64,000 bases of DNA from Rhyzopertha dominica (Eukaryota; Arthropoda; Insecta; Coleoptera; Bostrichidae). The position numbers were made by a program, and so were the translations under genes. Positions 12,210 to 23,167 of this stretch are shown here, piece by piece. The first letter of the stretch is position 1. Each line of letters starts with the position of its first letter. The stretch spans positions 37,159,325 through 37,223,324 of the forward strand of contig QCXZ01000064.1 in the NCBI GenBank assembly GCA_025024175.1, in the 5' to 3' direction. The notes beneath the pieces are model-generated. The model saw only the letters and a list, made by a program, of their open reading frames with translations. It did not search any database and was not told the origin of the DNA.

Positions 12210-12898
12210 AATAATATTATAAAACAAAGTACTCCGCCACGTCTCTGTCTGCGATAAATTCAAAAACTACTGAACGGATTTTCATGCGGCTTTTACCAAC
12301 AGATAGAGTGATTCATGAGGAAGGTTTTAGTATATAATTTGTTAAGGTTTTAGATAAATTTGTTGAAATATAGCGAAAATTGTTGGAAGTGTCAGAAAAA
12401 GTAAAGCTGCCTGAGAGCTATTATCGAAAACGCTGTTTAATCCCATTTGAGCTATAACAAAACAATGCATGGTGGGATATTCTTCTTTTATAGATCTACA
12501 AAAAAATCCGGGGTAGCATATATTCAACGTTTAAGGATAATTTACTATACCTATTCTATCTTCTAAAAATGGTCAAGTACAAGGCGGTAATTGAAAAGCT
12601 ATTTAGACGGATGCACGTACTTACGATCTTTTACACCTTAAAATTTAAATGAATATCTTAAGGATTATCGCAAAAATTAACGCGCGCGAAAATAAAATCG
12701 AGCGTATTTCTCAAACCGATGACGGGACTCGCTTGATGCGATCACCCCCTCTCGCGCCACACCCTTCGCTGCGCCCACTAATTGTATGTAAGCCGAGCGA
12801 TATCGCGCGCGTACAGATTTGAAGCGAATGGAAGTGACGACTGGAAGGTATTTGTTGTAGGTACAATATACCCGTGCGAAGCTGGGGTGGGTCGCTAG
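12210..12898 (+). mobile_element. Non-autonomous Helitron
   Basis: The 5' region carries the hallmark insect Helitron leader (GATAAATTCAAAAACTACTG, then GGATTTTCATGCGG and CCAACAGATAGAGTGATTCA at about 12250-12315). The 3' end has a GC-rich block CCCGTGCGAAGC...GGGTGGGTCG that can form a short hairpin just before CTAG at 12895-12898, followed by T, as expected for a CTRR terminus inserted between A and T. No Rep/helicase is present, so it depends on an autonomous relative. The exact 5' TC terminus is not clear (somewhere in 12205-12240). The interior includes a GC-rich CGCGC patch at about 12680-12810. Confidence 0.85.
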
Positions 12899-13918
12899 TA
12901 AATTATAATTATAAATGCAATCTATACTACATTTTTGTAGTTATTTGCAACTTCAAGTGTTGCATATAATATACCGTGCAACTTGGTTACAACCAGTATT
13001 TAAGAGTGCGGACAACAAAAAAACTTGGATCATACCATGAATTGCTCAATGAAAGCAACATATTATGATAAGAAGCTGTACCCCTATTCAGGTTTAAAAA
13101 AATGCAGCTAAATTGCGGTGGTGCAATGCTAGTTACAAAAGCAGTGCAAACGCTAAAATAGGGAAAAAAGACAGACTGTAGGCGTAAGCGTTCCCATTTC
13201 CGGAAAATAATTATATTTATAAAGCCATGCCTGAAAGTTGATGACAGCAAAGGGGGTCAGGTCAGGTCAGGGCAGACATAGTTGTGGATAATTACTTACT
13301 ATACTTACCTTTCAAAAATAACACGCTATGTCGTTGGAAAATCTTTAAAACCTTAAATTTGAAGTGCAGAGGTAGCACGACCGTCTACGTTGGGTGTAAC
13401 GTTTGAGTCTAAAGCTTTCGCAACGAAATTTACTCCTTCATTAGAACCTTCTTAGTAGATAGTATTAAGTAGTCGCGTTCATCTTGAAATTAAGGCTAAA
13501 AGATGTTGAGAGGAATGGCACTGCCAGTCTCAATTACATTTAAGTGGTAACATTCGAGTAAAAAGACATTGTAATTATACAGTTATACTCTTATACATAT
13601 AACAGAATTTGTCTAAATTGCAAAAAAGCAAGTCGGTAGGTCAAGGGCCAAGCGAAAATACAGGAATGACCTATTGAAGTGCAGAATTGTCAAATCTTTC
13701 CAAATGTAGAATAATAAAAAGGAGTTGCTAAGACCATCCATCTCATTTTTTTATTAAGTGAATCGTTATAGTAATAATATGAACAATTTTCGTGGGTAGC
13801 ATCTGGGCACTGTCAAAATCCACACCGTGACTATCTATGATAACACTAAGTTTCATACCGAACAATTTGCTAGTTAGGCCAATATTTTTTTTATTGCAGT
13901 CCTTACAGGTCCCAGGAA
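12899..13918. other. No recognisable gene; short GGTCA repeat
   Basis: AT-rich spacer. A short run of GGTCA pentamers lies at about 13255-13272, the same pentamer that forms a longer run at 34711-34738. A minus-strand frame of 87 codons (12987-13250) has no known motif. The last 40 bases may belong to the foldback terminus, because an ATTGCA/TGCAAT pair flanks both ends of the element. Confidence 0.4.
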
Positions 13919-14203
13919 TTTGGCCACCAACATGAAGCACAAACTATTTTACATTACCCTAGCCTTAGTGCTTCCATTGTGCCTCATTGTGCTTCATAAA
14001 AATTAATAGCCACATCTACCGTTTTCAAGTTATGAACGTTATAATTTTTTGTGGCCAAGTTCGCACATAGCCACAAATTTCCAAATCTAACATCTTTATT
14101 GGCACCAGCCTTTAGTGCTTCGTTAGTGCTTCATTGTGCTTTAACAATTATGCTCCTTAAGTCAGTATGTGCCCATAATAATTACTATATAGTTATTAGG
14201 TCT

Positions 14204-15190
14204 AGCCACTGACAAGAAGCACAAATGCTATTCTTTCCACTAATCTTTAGTGCTTCGATTGTGCTTCATTGTGCTTCATGTGTTGACTTGGCCACATGAC
14301 CACTTTTTAGTAAAATAAATATTTTTATATTTGGAAGTTAGCCACCAAATTGAAGCACAATTGCCCATCTTTTACTAATCTTTAGTGCTTCGATTGTGCT
14401 TCATTGTGCTTCATGTGTTAACTTGGCCACATGACCCCTTTTTAGTAAAATTTATATTTTTATATTTGGAAGTTAGCCACCAAATTGAAGCACAATTGCC
14501 CATCTTTTACTAATCCTTAGTGCTTCCATTGTGCTTCATTGTGCTTCATGTGTTGACTTGGCCACATGACCACTTTTCCGTAAAATAAATATTTTTATAT
14601 TTGTAAGTTAGCCACCAAATTGAAGCACAATTGCCTATCTTTTACTAATCTTTAGTCCTTCGATTGTGCTTCATTGTGCTTCATGTGTTGACTTGGCCAC
14701 ATGACCACTTTTTAGTAAAATAAATATTTTTATATTTGGAAGCTAGCCACCAAATTGAAGCACAATTACCCATCTTTTACTAATCCTTAGTGCTTCGATT
14801 GTGCTTCATTGTGCTTCATGTGTTGACTTGGCCACATGACCACTTTTCCGTAAAATAAATATTTTTATATTTGGAAGTTAGCCACCAAATTGAAGCACAA
14901 TTGCCCATCTTTTACTAATCTTTAGTGCTTTGATTGTGCTTCCTGTGTTTACTTAGCCAGATGACCCCATTTGAGTAAAATCTATATTTTTATATTTGAA
15001 GGTTAGCAACCAAATTGAAGCACAAATGCCCATCTTTTACTAATCTTTTGTGCTTCATTGTGCTTCATGTGTTAACTTGGCCACATGATCCCTTTTTAGT
15101 AAAATCAATACTTTTATATTTGGAATTTAGCCACCAAATTAAAGCGCACTTGCCCATCTTTTACTAGTCTTAAGTGCTTTGATTATGCTT
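14204..15190 (+). repeat. Left-arm tandem array (135/125-bp units)
   Basis: Units begin GCCACCAAATTGAAGCACAA at 14341, 14476, 14611, 14746 and 14881 (135-base period), then 15006 and 15130 (about 125). A diverged unit begins at 14204. Each unit holds several GTGCTTC words and both a GGCCAC and a GCCACC motif in opposite sense, so every unit repeats a version of the element's own terminus. The short units lack one 10-base GAAGCACAAT-type word. Confidence 0.9.
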
Positions 15191-15518
15191 TATTGTGGGG
15201 AATGAATTTTATATTTTTATAGTTACTGCAACCTGTATAAGAGTACTTTTTTCATATTGTATATATTAAGAAAATGCCTGAACACCACCCCTGACCCCGC
15301 AACCCTCGTCCAACAGGTTGATCACTAGGTATATGATGCGTTGCAAATTATAATTCAATAATTTGCATGTCGAAAATACTTAGTATGTAGTGGGCAATAT
15401 TATTTACAGCACTCAATATAAAAAATACTGATACTAAGTTCTAAAAATGCAGGTTAACAATCCTTGGAAATAACGGGTTTTGAGTGACAACTACATAGTA
15501 ATATTTTGACTGAAACTT

Positions 15519-15524
15519 TTTATT
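15519..15524 (-). promoter_or_regulatory. Candidate polyadenylation signal AATAAA
   Basis: On the minus strand AATAAA lies about 30 bases after the stop codon of the peptidase-like segment, which fits a genuine transcript 3' end. In AT-rich DNA this hexamer also occurs often by chance. Confidence 0.4.
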
Positions 15525-15553
15525 AAAGCTCCAATAATAATATAAGAAGAATA

Positions 15554-15745
15554 TTAACAGCAATAGAACAAAGAATGAGGGTTAACTACTACATTNGATG
15601 CAACATTTTTNNACTCTCGGTTAATATCGTCATATAGCTCCCACATACCATCTAGTCTTCTACTATAGGTGGCGTAGTGGCCTGTTGCCTCTAATGACTT
15701 GGCAATTGGAGGTTGAAAATGGATAACTGAACGCAATTGAATTGA
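15554..15745 (-). pseudogene. C-terminal fragment of a ubiquitin-specific-protease-like (C19) protein
   Basis: The minus-strand frame reads IQLRSVIHFQPP, then GHYATYSRR, a WELYDD block and a PHSLFY ending, followed by TAA. In ubiquitin-specific proteases (peptidase C19) the C-terminal part of the catalytic domain has this order. GHY supplies the catalytic His, an aromatic W..YDD block supplies the Asp/Asn side, and a final hydrophobic strand reads P..LFY. The Cys box and the rest of the domain are missing: upstream, the frame runs straight into the right-arm repeats, so this is an internal-deletion derivative, or the last exon of a longer gene. Three N bases fall inside. The function in the element is unknown. 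C19-like and ULP1-like peptidases are known passengers or partners of some DNA transposons, so a role in the autonomous parent is possible. There is no methionine start; the frame is shown from the repeat junction. Confidence 0.6.
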
Positions 15746-16990
15746 AGCACTAAAGACTAGTAAAAGATGAGCAATTGTGCTTCAATCGGGTGGCTAACTT
15801 CCAAATATAAAAATATGGATTTTACTAAAAACAGGTCGTGTGGCTAACTTAACACATGAAGCCCAATGAGGCACAATCGAAGCACCAAAGACTGTTAAAA
15901 GATGGGCAATTGTGCTTCGGTTGGGTGGCTAACTTCCAAATACAAAAATACGGATTTTACTGAAAAGGGGTCACGTGGCTAAGTTAATACATGAAGCACA
16001 ATGAAGCACAATCGAAGCACTAAAGACTATTAAAAGATGGGCAATTGTGCTTCGGTTGGGTGGCCAACTTCCAAATATAAAAATATGGATTTTACTAAAA
16101 ACAGGTCGTGTGGCTAACTTAACACATGAAGCACAATCGAAGCACTAAAAACTAGTAAAAGATGAGCAATTGTGCTTCAATTGGGTGGCTAACTTCCAAA
16201 TATAAAAATATGGATTTTACTAAAAACAGGTCGTGTGGCTAACTTAACACATGAAGCACAATGAAGCACAATCGAAGCACTAAAGACTGTTAAAAGATGG
16301 GCAATTGTGCTTCGGTTGGGTGGCTAACTTCNAAATATAAAAATATGGATTTTACTAAAAACAGGTCGTGTGGCTAACTTAACTCATGAAGCACAATGAA
16401 GCACAATTGAAGCACTAAAGACTAGTAAAAGATGAGCAATTGTGCTTCAATTGGGTGGCTAACTTCCAAATATAAAAATATGGATTTTACGGAAAAGGGG
16501 TCATGTGGCTAAGTTAACACATGAAGCACAATCGAAGCACTAAAGACTAATAAAAGATGAGCAATTGTGCTTCAATTGGGTGGCTAACTTCCAAATATAA
16601 AAATATTGATTTTACTAAAAAGGGGTCATGTGGCCAAGTTAACACATGAAGCACAATGAAGCACAATCGAAGCACTAAAGATTAGTAAAAGATGGGCAAT
16701 TGTGCTTCAATTTAATGGCTAACTTCCAAATATAAAANTATTTATTTTACNAAAAAGTGATCATGTGGCCAAGTTAACACATGAAGCACAATGAAGCACA
16801 ATCGAAGCACTAAAGATTAGTAAAAGATGGGCAATTGTGCTTCAATTTAATGGCTAACTTCCAAATATAAAAATATTTATTTTACTAAAAAGTGATCATG
16901 TGGCCAAGTTAACACATGAAGCACAATGAAGCACAATCGAAGCACTAAAGATTAGTGCAAAGATTAACATTTGTGCTTCATGTCAGTGGC
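15740..16990 (-). repeat. Right-arm tandem array (135/125-bp units), inverted
   Basis: The TGGCTAAC/TGGCCAAC landmark recurs at 15791, 15926, 16061, 16186, 16321, 16456, 16581, 16716 and 16851, with a diverged unit at 16987. Spacings are 135, 135, 125, 135, 135, 125, 135, 135 and 136. The units are the reverse complement of the left-arm units. The regular placing of 125-base units (third and sixth steps) points to duplication of a block of three units. Confidence 0.9.
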
Positions 16991-17275
16991 TAGACCTAAT
17001 AACTATATAGTAATTATTATGGGCACATACTGGCTTAAGGAGCATAATAGTTGAAGCACAATGAAGCACTAACGAAGCACTAAAGGCTGGTGCCTTTAGA
17101 TATGTTAAATTTGAAAATTGGTGGCTAAGTGCGAAGTTGGCCACAAAAAATCATAACGGTCATAGCTTGAAAACAATAGATGTGGCTGTCGATTTCTATT
17201 AAGCACAATGAGGCACAATGGAAGCACTAAGGATGGGATATGCTAGTATAATTTGTGCTTTGACATTGTGGCCAA

Positions 17276-20261
17276 CTTCACGGACGTGTCCTTACAAGTA
17301 ATGCAATACACTAAGTGTGAATTATTTAATAGCGGTGTTTTGTCCTGCAGTTGTGAGTTTGATGGCATAACTTAATTCGTAACATTTCGTACCCTATGTT
17401 ATGTTTGTTGTAGTTTGGTTGCAGTTACAAAGAGGCGACACAAAGATTGAAGATGTCGACGCCTAGCTCGCTGCATGAATTTTTAATAGAAACCCCGTAC
17501 TATGTGTAATGAGGAGCAACTATTTCAAAAACTGTTTTGCATTTCAACGTTTAACAGCACTCGTTAGATATAGTAGCATTAGATTTACTACCTTACTCAT
17601 GTCATAGAAAATGATCAAATGCCTCTTCTCATTTTGCCCATTCTATATTGGCCGTCATTTAATTATTATCACATAAGTACTATTGAAAACTTACAAAATA
17701 TTGCATACTAGCGAATGTTTAATGTGTACGGATATATTAACTAATAACAAGCACAGTCGCAATCTTTATTGGTGTATTACTAATAGAACTTTCTGTTTCA
17801 GGCAAGTATAGGTAATATAAACTTACAGTTTTCGTTGTAGACGTATTATGTAAAAGTAGCGCTAATTAGGCGAAGTATGTACAGAATCTATAAGTTTGAA
17901 ACAAATGTGTGGGTATAGCTTTAAGCAAGTAGTATGATATATTGCTTCTTAACAATTTCAACATTATATATTATATTAAGTGGGTATACTTTTATACCTG
18001 TAAATCCGTAATAATTTGAGATATATGTGTTGATGCTTTTAAACGATTTTAAATGATTTTAAATAGTTTTACGTTTATGGTACTTGTACAGAGTACACTA
18101 AACAGTTAGCTTATCTGCTCTACAGCAAGATTTGATAAACTTTCCAGCATCGGACATGCATAACGAGTGAAATTCTTTGATCGATCAAGTAAACGCAAAC
18201 ATTCATTTACTTTAGCCGTTTTCTGTTCCGTATGTTTCGTTCTCTTAAAAACAGCAGTGAAGTGATCGTTCTTCGGGAAAAAGACTACTACCTAAATATA
18301 AGACGTGAAAGATATGCGTCTTTTAATATGTAAGGGGGGTCCCTGTTTTCCCTTCATGGTGCCGATTGAAACTTGAATTTTTTACGCATTTCGGTTTTGG
18401 ACATATACAAGGGTATTGTACCAACGAAAATTTCTTGCGTAACGACAATGATATTAACGATATTTCAATATCCGGTTAATTGTATGCGTTTATGTTCTAA
18501 CCTAAAGTATTCTCACAAACAACCTGTTCATTGCTACTTCTTAGCCATTAGTCTGCTCATTTTAATAAACAGGAAGCCAGAGGTGGACAAATGCAAACGA
18601 GTTGTTTAATTAGCTCGTCGAGGACTAATTTTTACAAGTCAGAAGTTAACCAATTTATCCAGTCGGAATTTTTCGCTTCCAAGTTTGGCGCCATGCCGGG
18701 TAGCTCCAGTTAAAAAGTTAAGGGGCGTAATGTCTCCCTTGATGGAAGATAATGTGGAATTAGAATACATCTGAATGCAAATTAACATTAATATTTAATG
18801 CCGAAATCGCCTTTTTGCTCTGAAGGCAAGTTGAAAAACCCCTTTTAATCACTTTATTTCTTAAACCTGCAAAAAATCTTTGCTGTGTTTGTTTCTGCCG
18901 AACATAATTAGGGCAGCCTTCAGCTTCGCTCAACCTTTCTTTTCAATAGTAAATGGCTGAATTATATTTGACAGCGGAGGCCTCTAGGATCCATGCAGTA
19001 CCTAGCTATTTGTTAGTTTGGTATGCTGCAAATCCACATTATTAATAATACAGTCGTTTAAATCGGAAATTTATGAGTATGCATGTTGCCAATTTCGGTT
19101 TGTGGAATTATTCATTTTCCGGTTTTGATGATTACTTAATTAATTATTTGTTGTGTCCTAGCGTTTGGAACAAATATTAATAATAATTAAACCTTTTTAC
19201 ATTGTTTTATTATTACTGATATCTAGACACACTTGTTTCTGTTCTTGTTAATGCTTTTAAGAGTTTCAAATTCAGTTAAACCATAAATTATACTTGCCTG
19301 CATTTATGATACTTATATGTACCAGCTGTGATTCATATATTTGAAAAGTTGTTAATTATGCCTTATGTGGTACGCGACAAGTATGTCGTTAGTGCCCGGT
19401 CCGTTACAAAGTTTTTTTCCAGTATCCAATAGTGTAGTGCAAGACCCCATAATTTCTCAGTGAAAAAAAGGTTGTTCTATTTAGTGTGAGTTTGCTTCTT
19501 TTAAAGGCTAAACTGGGTGTATTTGATCATTCCACATAACTTATGGTCTATGTCGGACAGTTTACACTGCCTGCCAGCAGCGATAAAGCACCACAAATAT
19601 ATCATTTAATAACTGGAATTTTTTCTTAAATATATGCATATATAATTCCCTTCAAAATAAATAACAAACAACTTAGTGTTAGGCTAGAAAGCCTACATAA
19701 TATAAGATTTCCTACAAATCTTTTTAAATTACCATTTGTCTACTAGCTAACACCATACATAAGGACTGGCTTATTATTGAGCTTTTTGTTCCCAATCTGT
19801 ATAACGACTCCCATCAGATTTGTTTGTAATTCCCCGTGATCCACATCTACTCGATATACAAATGACTCCGAAATCCGGTTAAGTTAAAATCGCGTTTGCT
19901 GGGGTTATAACTAGATAAGGGGAGAATGTACTTGTGAAAGTACGACAGACGTTAATTTCCATGGGGAAGGAGTTAAGTATAACTTAAGACAACCGCAGCG
20001 CACCTCTGAACAAGATTAATTATTATTTTACCGAACGTAGGCCATCAACTTGACAGTTTCCTTTATTAGGACTCGCAAACTGAATTATCTTGTACTCCAC
20101 CCGGTGCGAAAGGCGATACACCATAAACAAAGGTTGGGTTTAATATCGTAGCGTGAAAGCAAACTGCGAATTCAGCTGTTCTAGATAAGGCATAAACCTT
20201 GCAAAATGTTAGGTTGTTTTGGCAAAGAATAAAAAAAATAGAAAATATGTTTAATTATGTG
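17276..20261. other. No recognisable gene; AT-rich, possibly host DNA
   Basis: About 3 kb without a supported gene or repeat landmark. At about 17484-17505 a short segment resembles one terminus of the 37.5-kb MITE. A 78-codon plus frame at 18373-18609 has no recognisable motif. The immediate right flank (17281-17310) partly mirrors the left flank of the foldback element, so the element could extend slightly further than annotated. Confidence 0.45.
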
Positions 20262-20841
20262 CTTAGAATCAGTGGCAGCTCGTGGCAATATCTAGTGGGT
20301 CGACAGTAAAAACATTAGTCCACTGTAGTTGGTGAATATTGATTATTAAAAAATTGGTAAATAATAAATAATATATATAATAATAAAGTTTGTTTTTAAT
20401 TTCATTCTCTGTCAACCCGTTGCATTTTTCAAACCAGGATACAGAAAGTCCGTTATTCCATTTAGGAAAACTGCTTTTTAAACTAAGTTTTGCGACATCT
20501 CTTTTCGATTCACCACTTCATGTATTGTTTCGACAATGAAAATAAATTAGCTATCTCACCCATTCAAATCTTTAAAACACCACCAAAACGAACCTCAAAC
20601 TTGCTAGCCTTCCTCCAACACCTAATTGTTCAGAGTTGCCTTGATGAGACCCAGTGCTCAGTGTAAAGTATCACATGTAGCCGATTCACAATTCTAAATT
20701 ATACATACTTATTACTTCCACATCCAACGGATGGAAAGTATTGTTTGTATCGGAAAAAAATATTCAAAATTTTTTATTTGCTCATTTGCTTTAAAATGGT
20801 CGGAAACGCAAAAAAAAACAAAGTTTGAGGAAAAAAAAATT

Positions 20842-20868
20842 TGTGTGTGTGTGTGTGTGTGTGTGTGG
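20842..20868 (+). repeat. (TG)n microsatellite
   Basis: About 13 TG dinucleotides lie within the repeat copy. At the corresponding place the 24-kb copy has only an imperfect TGTGTATATGTG, and the 40.6-kb copy has a long TG/CGTG array. Confidence 0.95.
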
Positions 20869-21449
20869 TTTTGTTTGTGGACACGATAACTTTCGAAAGA
20901 CTTAATATATGAACTTGAAATCTGGCAAACGTATAAATCTCAACTACCCAAAGCGACCTATTGTTTGTGGGGTAAGTAGGGTATCGGAAAGGGGGCAAAA
21001 TTGGAGGGTAACTACCCTTTTTGCAAATTTTATGTTTTTTTCGTTTTAGTATGTGATTAGTAGTATAACTGCGAGTATTATTCGCTCTTATAAATTTTCG
21101 GTGCAGCAAACTGTTTGGAAGATAGCAAAAAAGCGTCACTTAGAGAAAACGGTTTTTCCTAAATATCTCCGAATACATTTAATATATTCAAAAAATGAAA
21201 ATACCATCAGATAGGAAATAAAATTTCTCACAAGAAAGTGTCTTAGAAAATTTATAAAAAACTTTGACATTTTCGAAATATTAAAAAAAAACATTTTGGA
21301 CCCTGCTTGTACGATTTTTTTAAAATTTTGTTATTATATAGAAACTCAAATTTCTGATCGGAAAGCGCTCTTGTAATTTTTTTAAGTTAATAATTTTCGA
21401 GTTATGTGCAAAAAAACCGATTTTAAAATTTATATATTTTTGCTAATAT

Positions 21450-21950
21450 TGTCGCATACCCTCTAATCACCCGCAACATCGTTGCAATTTTTCAATTAGT
21501 AGATCTGTTCAAAATAAAAAAGAAACATGACAACCTCGTAAAACGCAAAGCTGCGATTTTTACCTAAATACGGAAATCGAAAAGATCGAGGAGTCACGTT
21601 CGGGCTTGATCAGCGAGAGGTTGCGACACTGCCAAGCAGGTATCCCCATTAGTTAGAAAAGAAAAGATGTAAGTACAATAACTCACGTAAGTAGTAAATT
21701 TTATTAACCTTTATTCTCTTTAATAATTCCCTATCGTTGATTTTTGTGTACATAGAAAATTTTTACATTTTATTTGTGAAAAGTGTAACTTGTTCGTTAT
21801 ATGTGTACGTCCCTATCGAACTGATCTGCCTATTTTTTTTTGTAAAAATTAGTTTTATTAAATCTAGTGGCTTGTATACGGCATTTGACTTGACCATCCC
21901 TGATCCGGTTCTGCTTCAGGTGTCACTCTCGCTGAGGCCCAAATGCGACA
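21450..21950. mobile_element. 501-bp insertion with TG...CA ends: probable solo LTR
   Basis: The insertion starts TGTCGCAT and ends ATGCGACA, an 8-base inverted terminus of the TG...CA type, and is flanked by ATAT on both sides (21446-21449, 21951-21954). The related copy at 24.66 kb has the uninterrupted sequence GCTAATATCACGAGG, so the empty site is seen directly. Length, TG...CA ends and a 4-bp ATAT duplication fit a solo LTR of a Ty3/gypsy element; the 17.6/297 group of Drosophila prefers ATAT targets. A small DNA transposon is the alternative. No coding sequence is present. Confidence 0.75.
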
Positions 21951-22066
21951 ATATCACGAGGACTGTTCGTCTTAGAAAAAAAAAAGCGTATAGTATAAGA
22001 AATCAAAACGTAAATGTCATTTTGACAATTGAATGTGGAAGTATTGATTATATTTGCAGCGGTTTT

Positions 22067-23159
22067 AACTGATTAATAAGTGAAAGCGTATATTAGACTG
22101 CACACAACTTTTAGTTTTCGCAAACAGCAATACACATTTATGCATTGGGATATTTCCCGCCAAGTGCTTTTAAATAAACTTGATATCGATCCGTAGTGAA
22201 AATATTCAGTGCTAAAGGAAAAGTATAATTTTATTTAAAAACCATAAAGCTGTTTCACGAACGTAACAAATTATAACTGAAAATCTTTTTTCTGCCGAGG
22301 CAGATAATTGAAGATATAGAAAAACAAGAGCGTGTTGTGGATTGATTTGTAGCCTGAATAACTCCACTCAAAGCTGCAATTCTACAAAAATCCAACAAGA
22401 TCGCCAGGTCAACATGTTAATTTGTTCTAATCGTCGGTATTTTTTCCCAATGCCACTATCATGGATTCTGCACGTTTTAAAGTAGCCCAAACTAGCGTTT
22501 CTTCCTGGGTTAATTTTCATATCGGCACAAATTAAACAGATAGTCTAATTGGCTACACAAGTAGCCCTATCTGGCAATTATTCTGTAAACGGACTTATTA
22601 ATTTCAACATTATTATGCGTGCAGCCCTTTCCGAAGTAGCATTCGGAAGTCCAGCAAACATCATAATGCGATTATACGCGCATTGGCGGTTATTTATTTT
22701 ATTTTTTTCTTGTGCGAAATTCTTCAGATTTCGGATTGACTAAATTTATAAACACAATAAACATATGCATTTAATTAATTCTTTTTTCTTTTAATGTTCG
22801 TATGTGCTAAAATTGTTTATTTAGAAGGATGGTTCTTACAATAATGATGAAAAAATTTCTAACTCCACAGAATATTCGAATAGTTTTTCGCGGTTTAACT
22901 ATAGATATACTTCTTGTGCTATGTGCATGTCAAGATTAATTCTTGGACTCTGACGATTGTAATGCTGCGCCGCAACTTCAATAAAACAATATATACATAA
23001 TATTAGATTATGATTATAAAAAAAAACACTGTAAGTAATGTAATGTGTAATGTAATTGTAATTTTTAATACCTAATAGAAAACTGAACTATAAATAGTAT
23101 ATATTAAAGTAAATATTGAACTCAGTTTTACCGTTTTATGCTGTCTGCTGGACCAAGCA
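22067..23159. other. Interior of hAT element 1 without recognisable gene
   Basis: No transposase motif or other gene is recognised. A 64-codon frame at 22549-22743 is unassigned. The sequence may be decayed hAT interior. Confidence 0.4.
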
Positions 23160-23167
23160 CTGCCGAG

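Larger units (their letters stand above)
13919..17275. mobile_element. Foldback-type element with arms of tandem 135-bp units
   Basis: The left end reads TTGGCCACCAACATGAAGCA and the right end reads its diverged inverted form (...CATTGTGGCCAA). The outer 270 bases or so of each arm are inverted single-copy relatives: the GTATGTGCCCATAATAATTA block at 14165 pairs with the complement near 17010-17030. Inside, each arm is built of tandem units, about seven on the left and nine on the right, in opposite orientation. The core at about 15200-15740 is unique and holds the end of a coding region on the minus strand. Long inverted arms made of subrepeats are typical of foldback elements (FB, Galileo, some Mutator-like Phantom elements). 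Which superfamily this is cannot be decided, as no transposase is seen and the TSD is unclear. Confidence 0.85.
20713..22066 (+). repeat. TACTTCCACATCC repeat family, copy 1 (with insertion)
   Basis: This begins TACTTCCACATCCAACGGAT and ends after GTGGAAGTATTGATT and TTTGCAGCGGTTTT. It is collinear with the copy at 24042-24826 apart from an insertion at 21450-21950. The start contains a small hairpin (CTTCCA-ATCC/GGAT-GGAAAG). It carries no protein-coding signal that I recognise; the class is unknown. A TG microsatellite sits near its start. Confidence 0.8.

Noticed and set aside
13919..17275. The regular repeats considered as a CRISPR array
   Set aside because: Units are 135/125 bp with no unique spacers, arranged as two inverted arms; this is a eukaryotic foldback element.
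18373..18609. 78-codon plus-strand frame as a small secreted protein gene
   Set aside because: There is no convincing signal peptide, and codon content is as expected for random AT-rich DNA.
20713..22043. TACTTCCAC...GTGGAAGTA taken as the terminal inverted repeats of a DNA transposon
   Set aside because: In both copies the similarity continues about 25 bases past GTGGAAGTA, so that word is not the true terminus.
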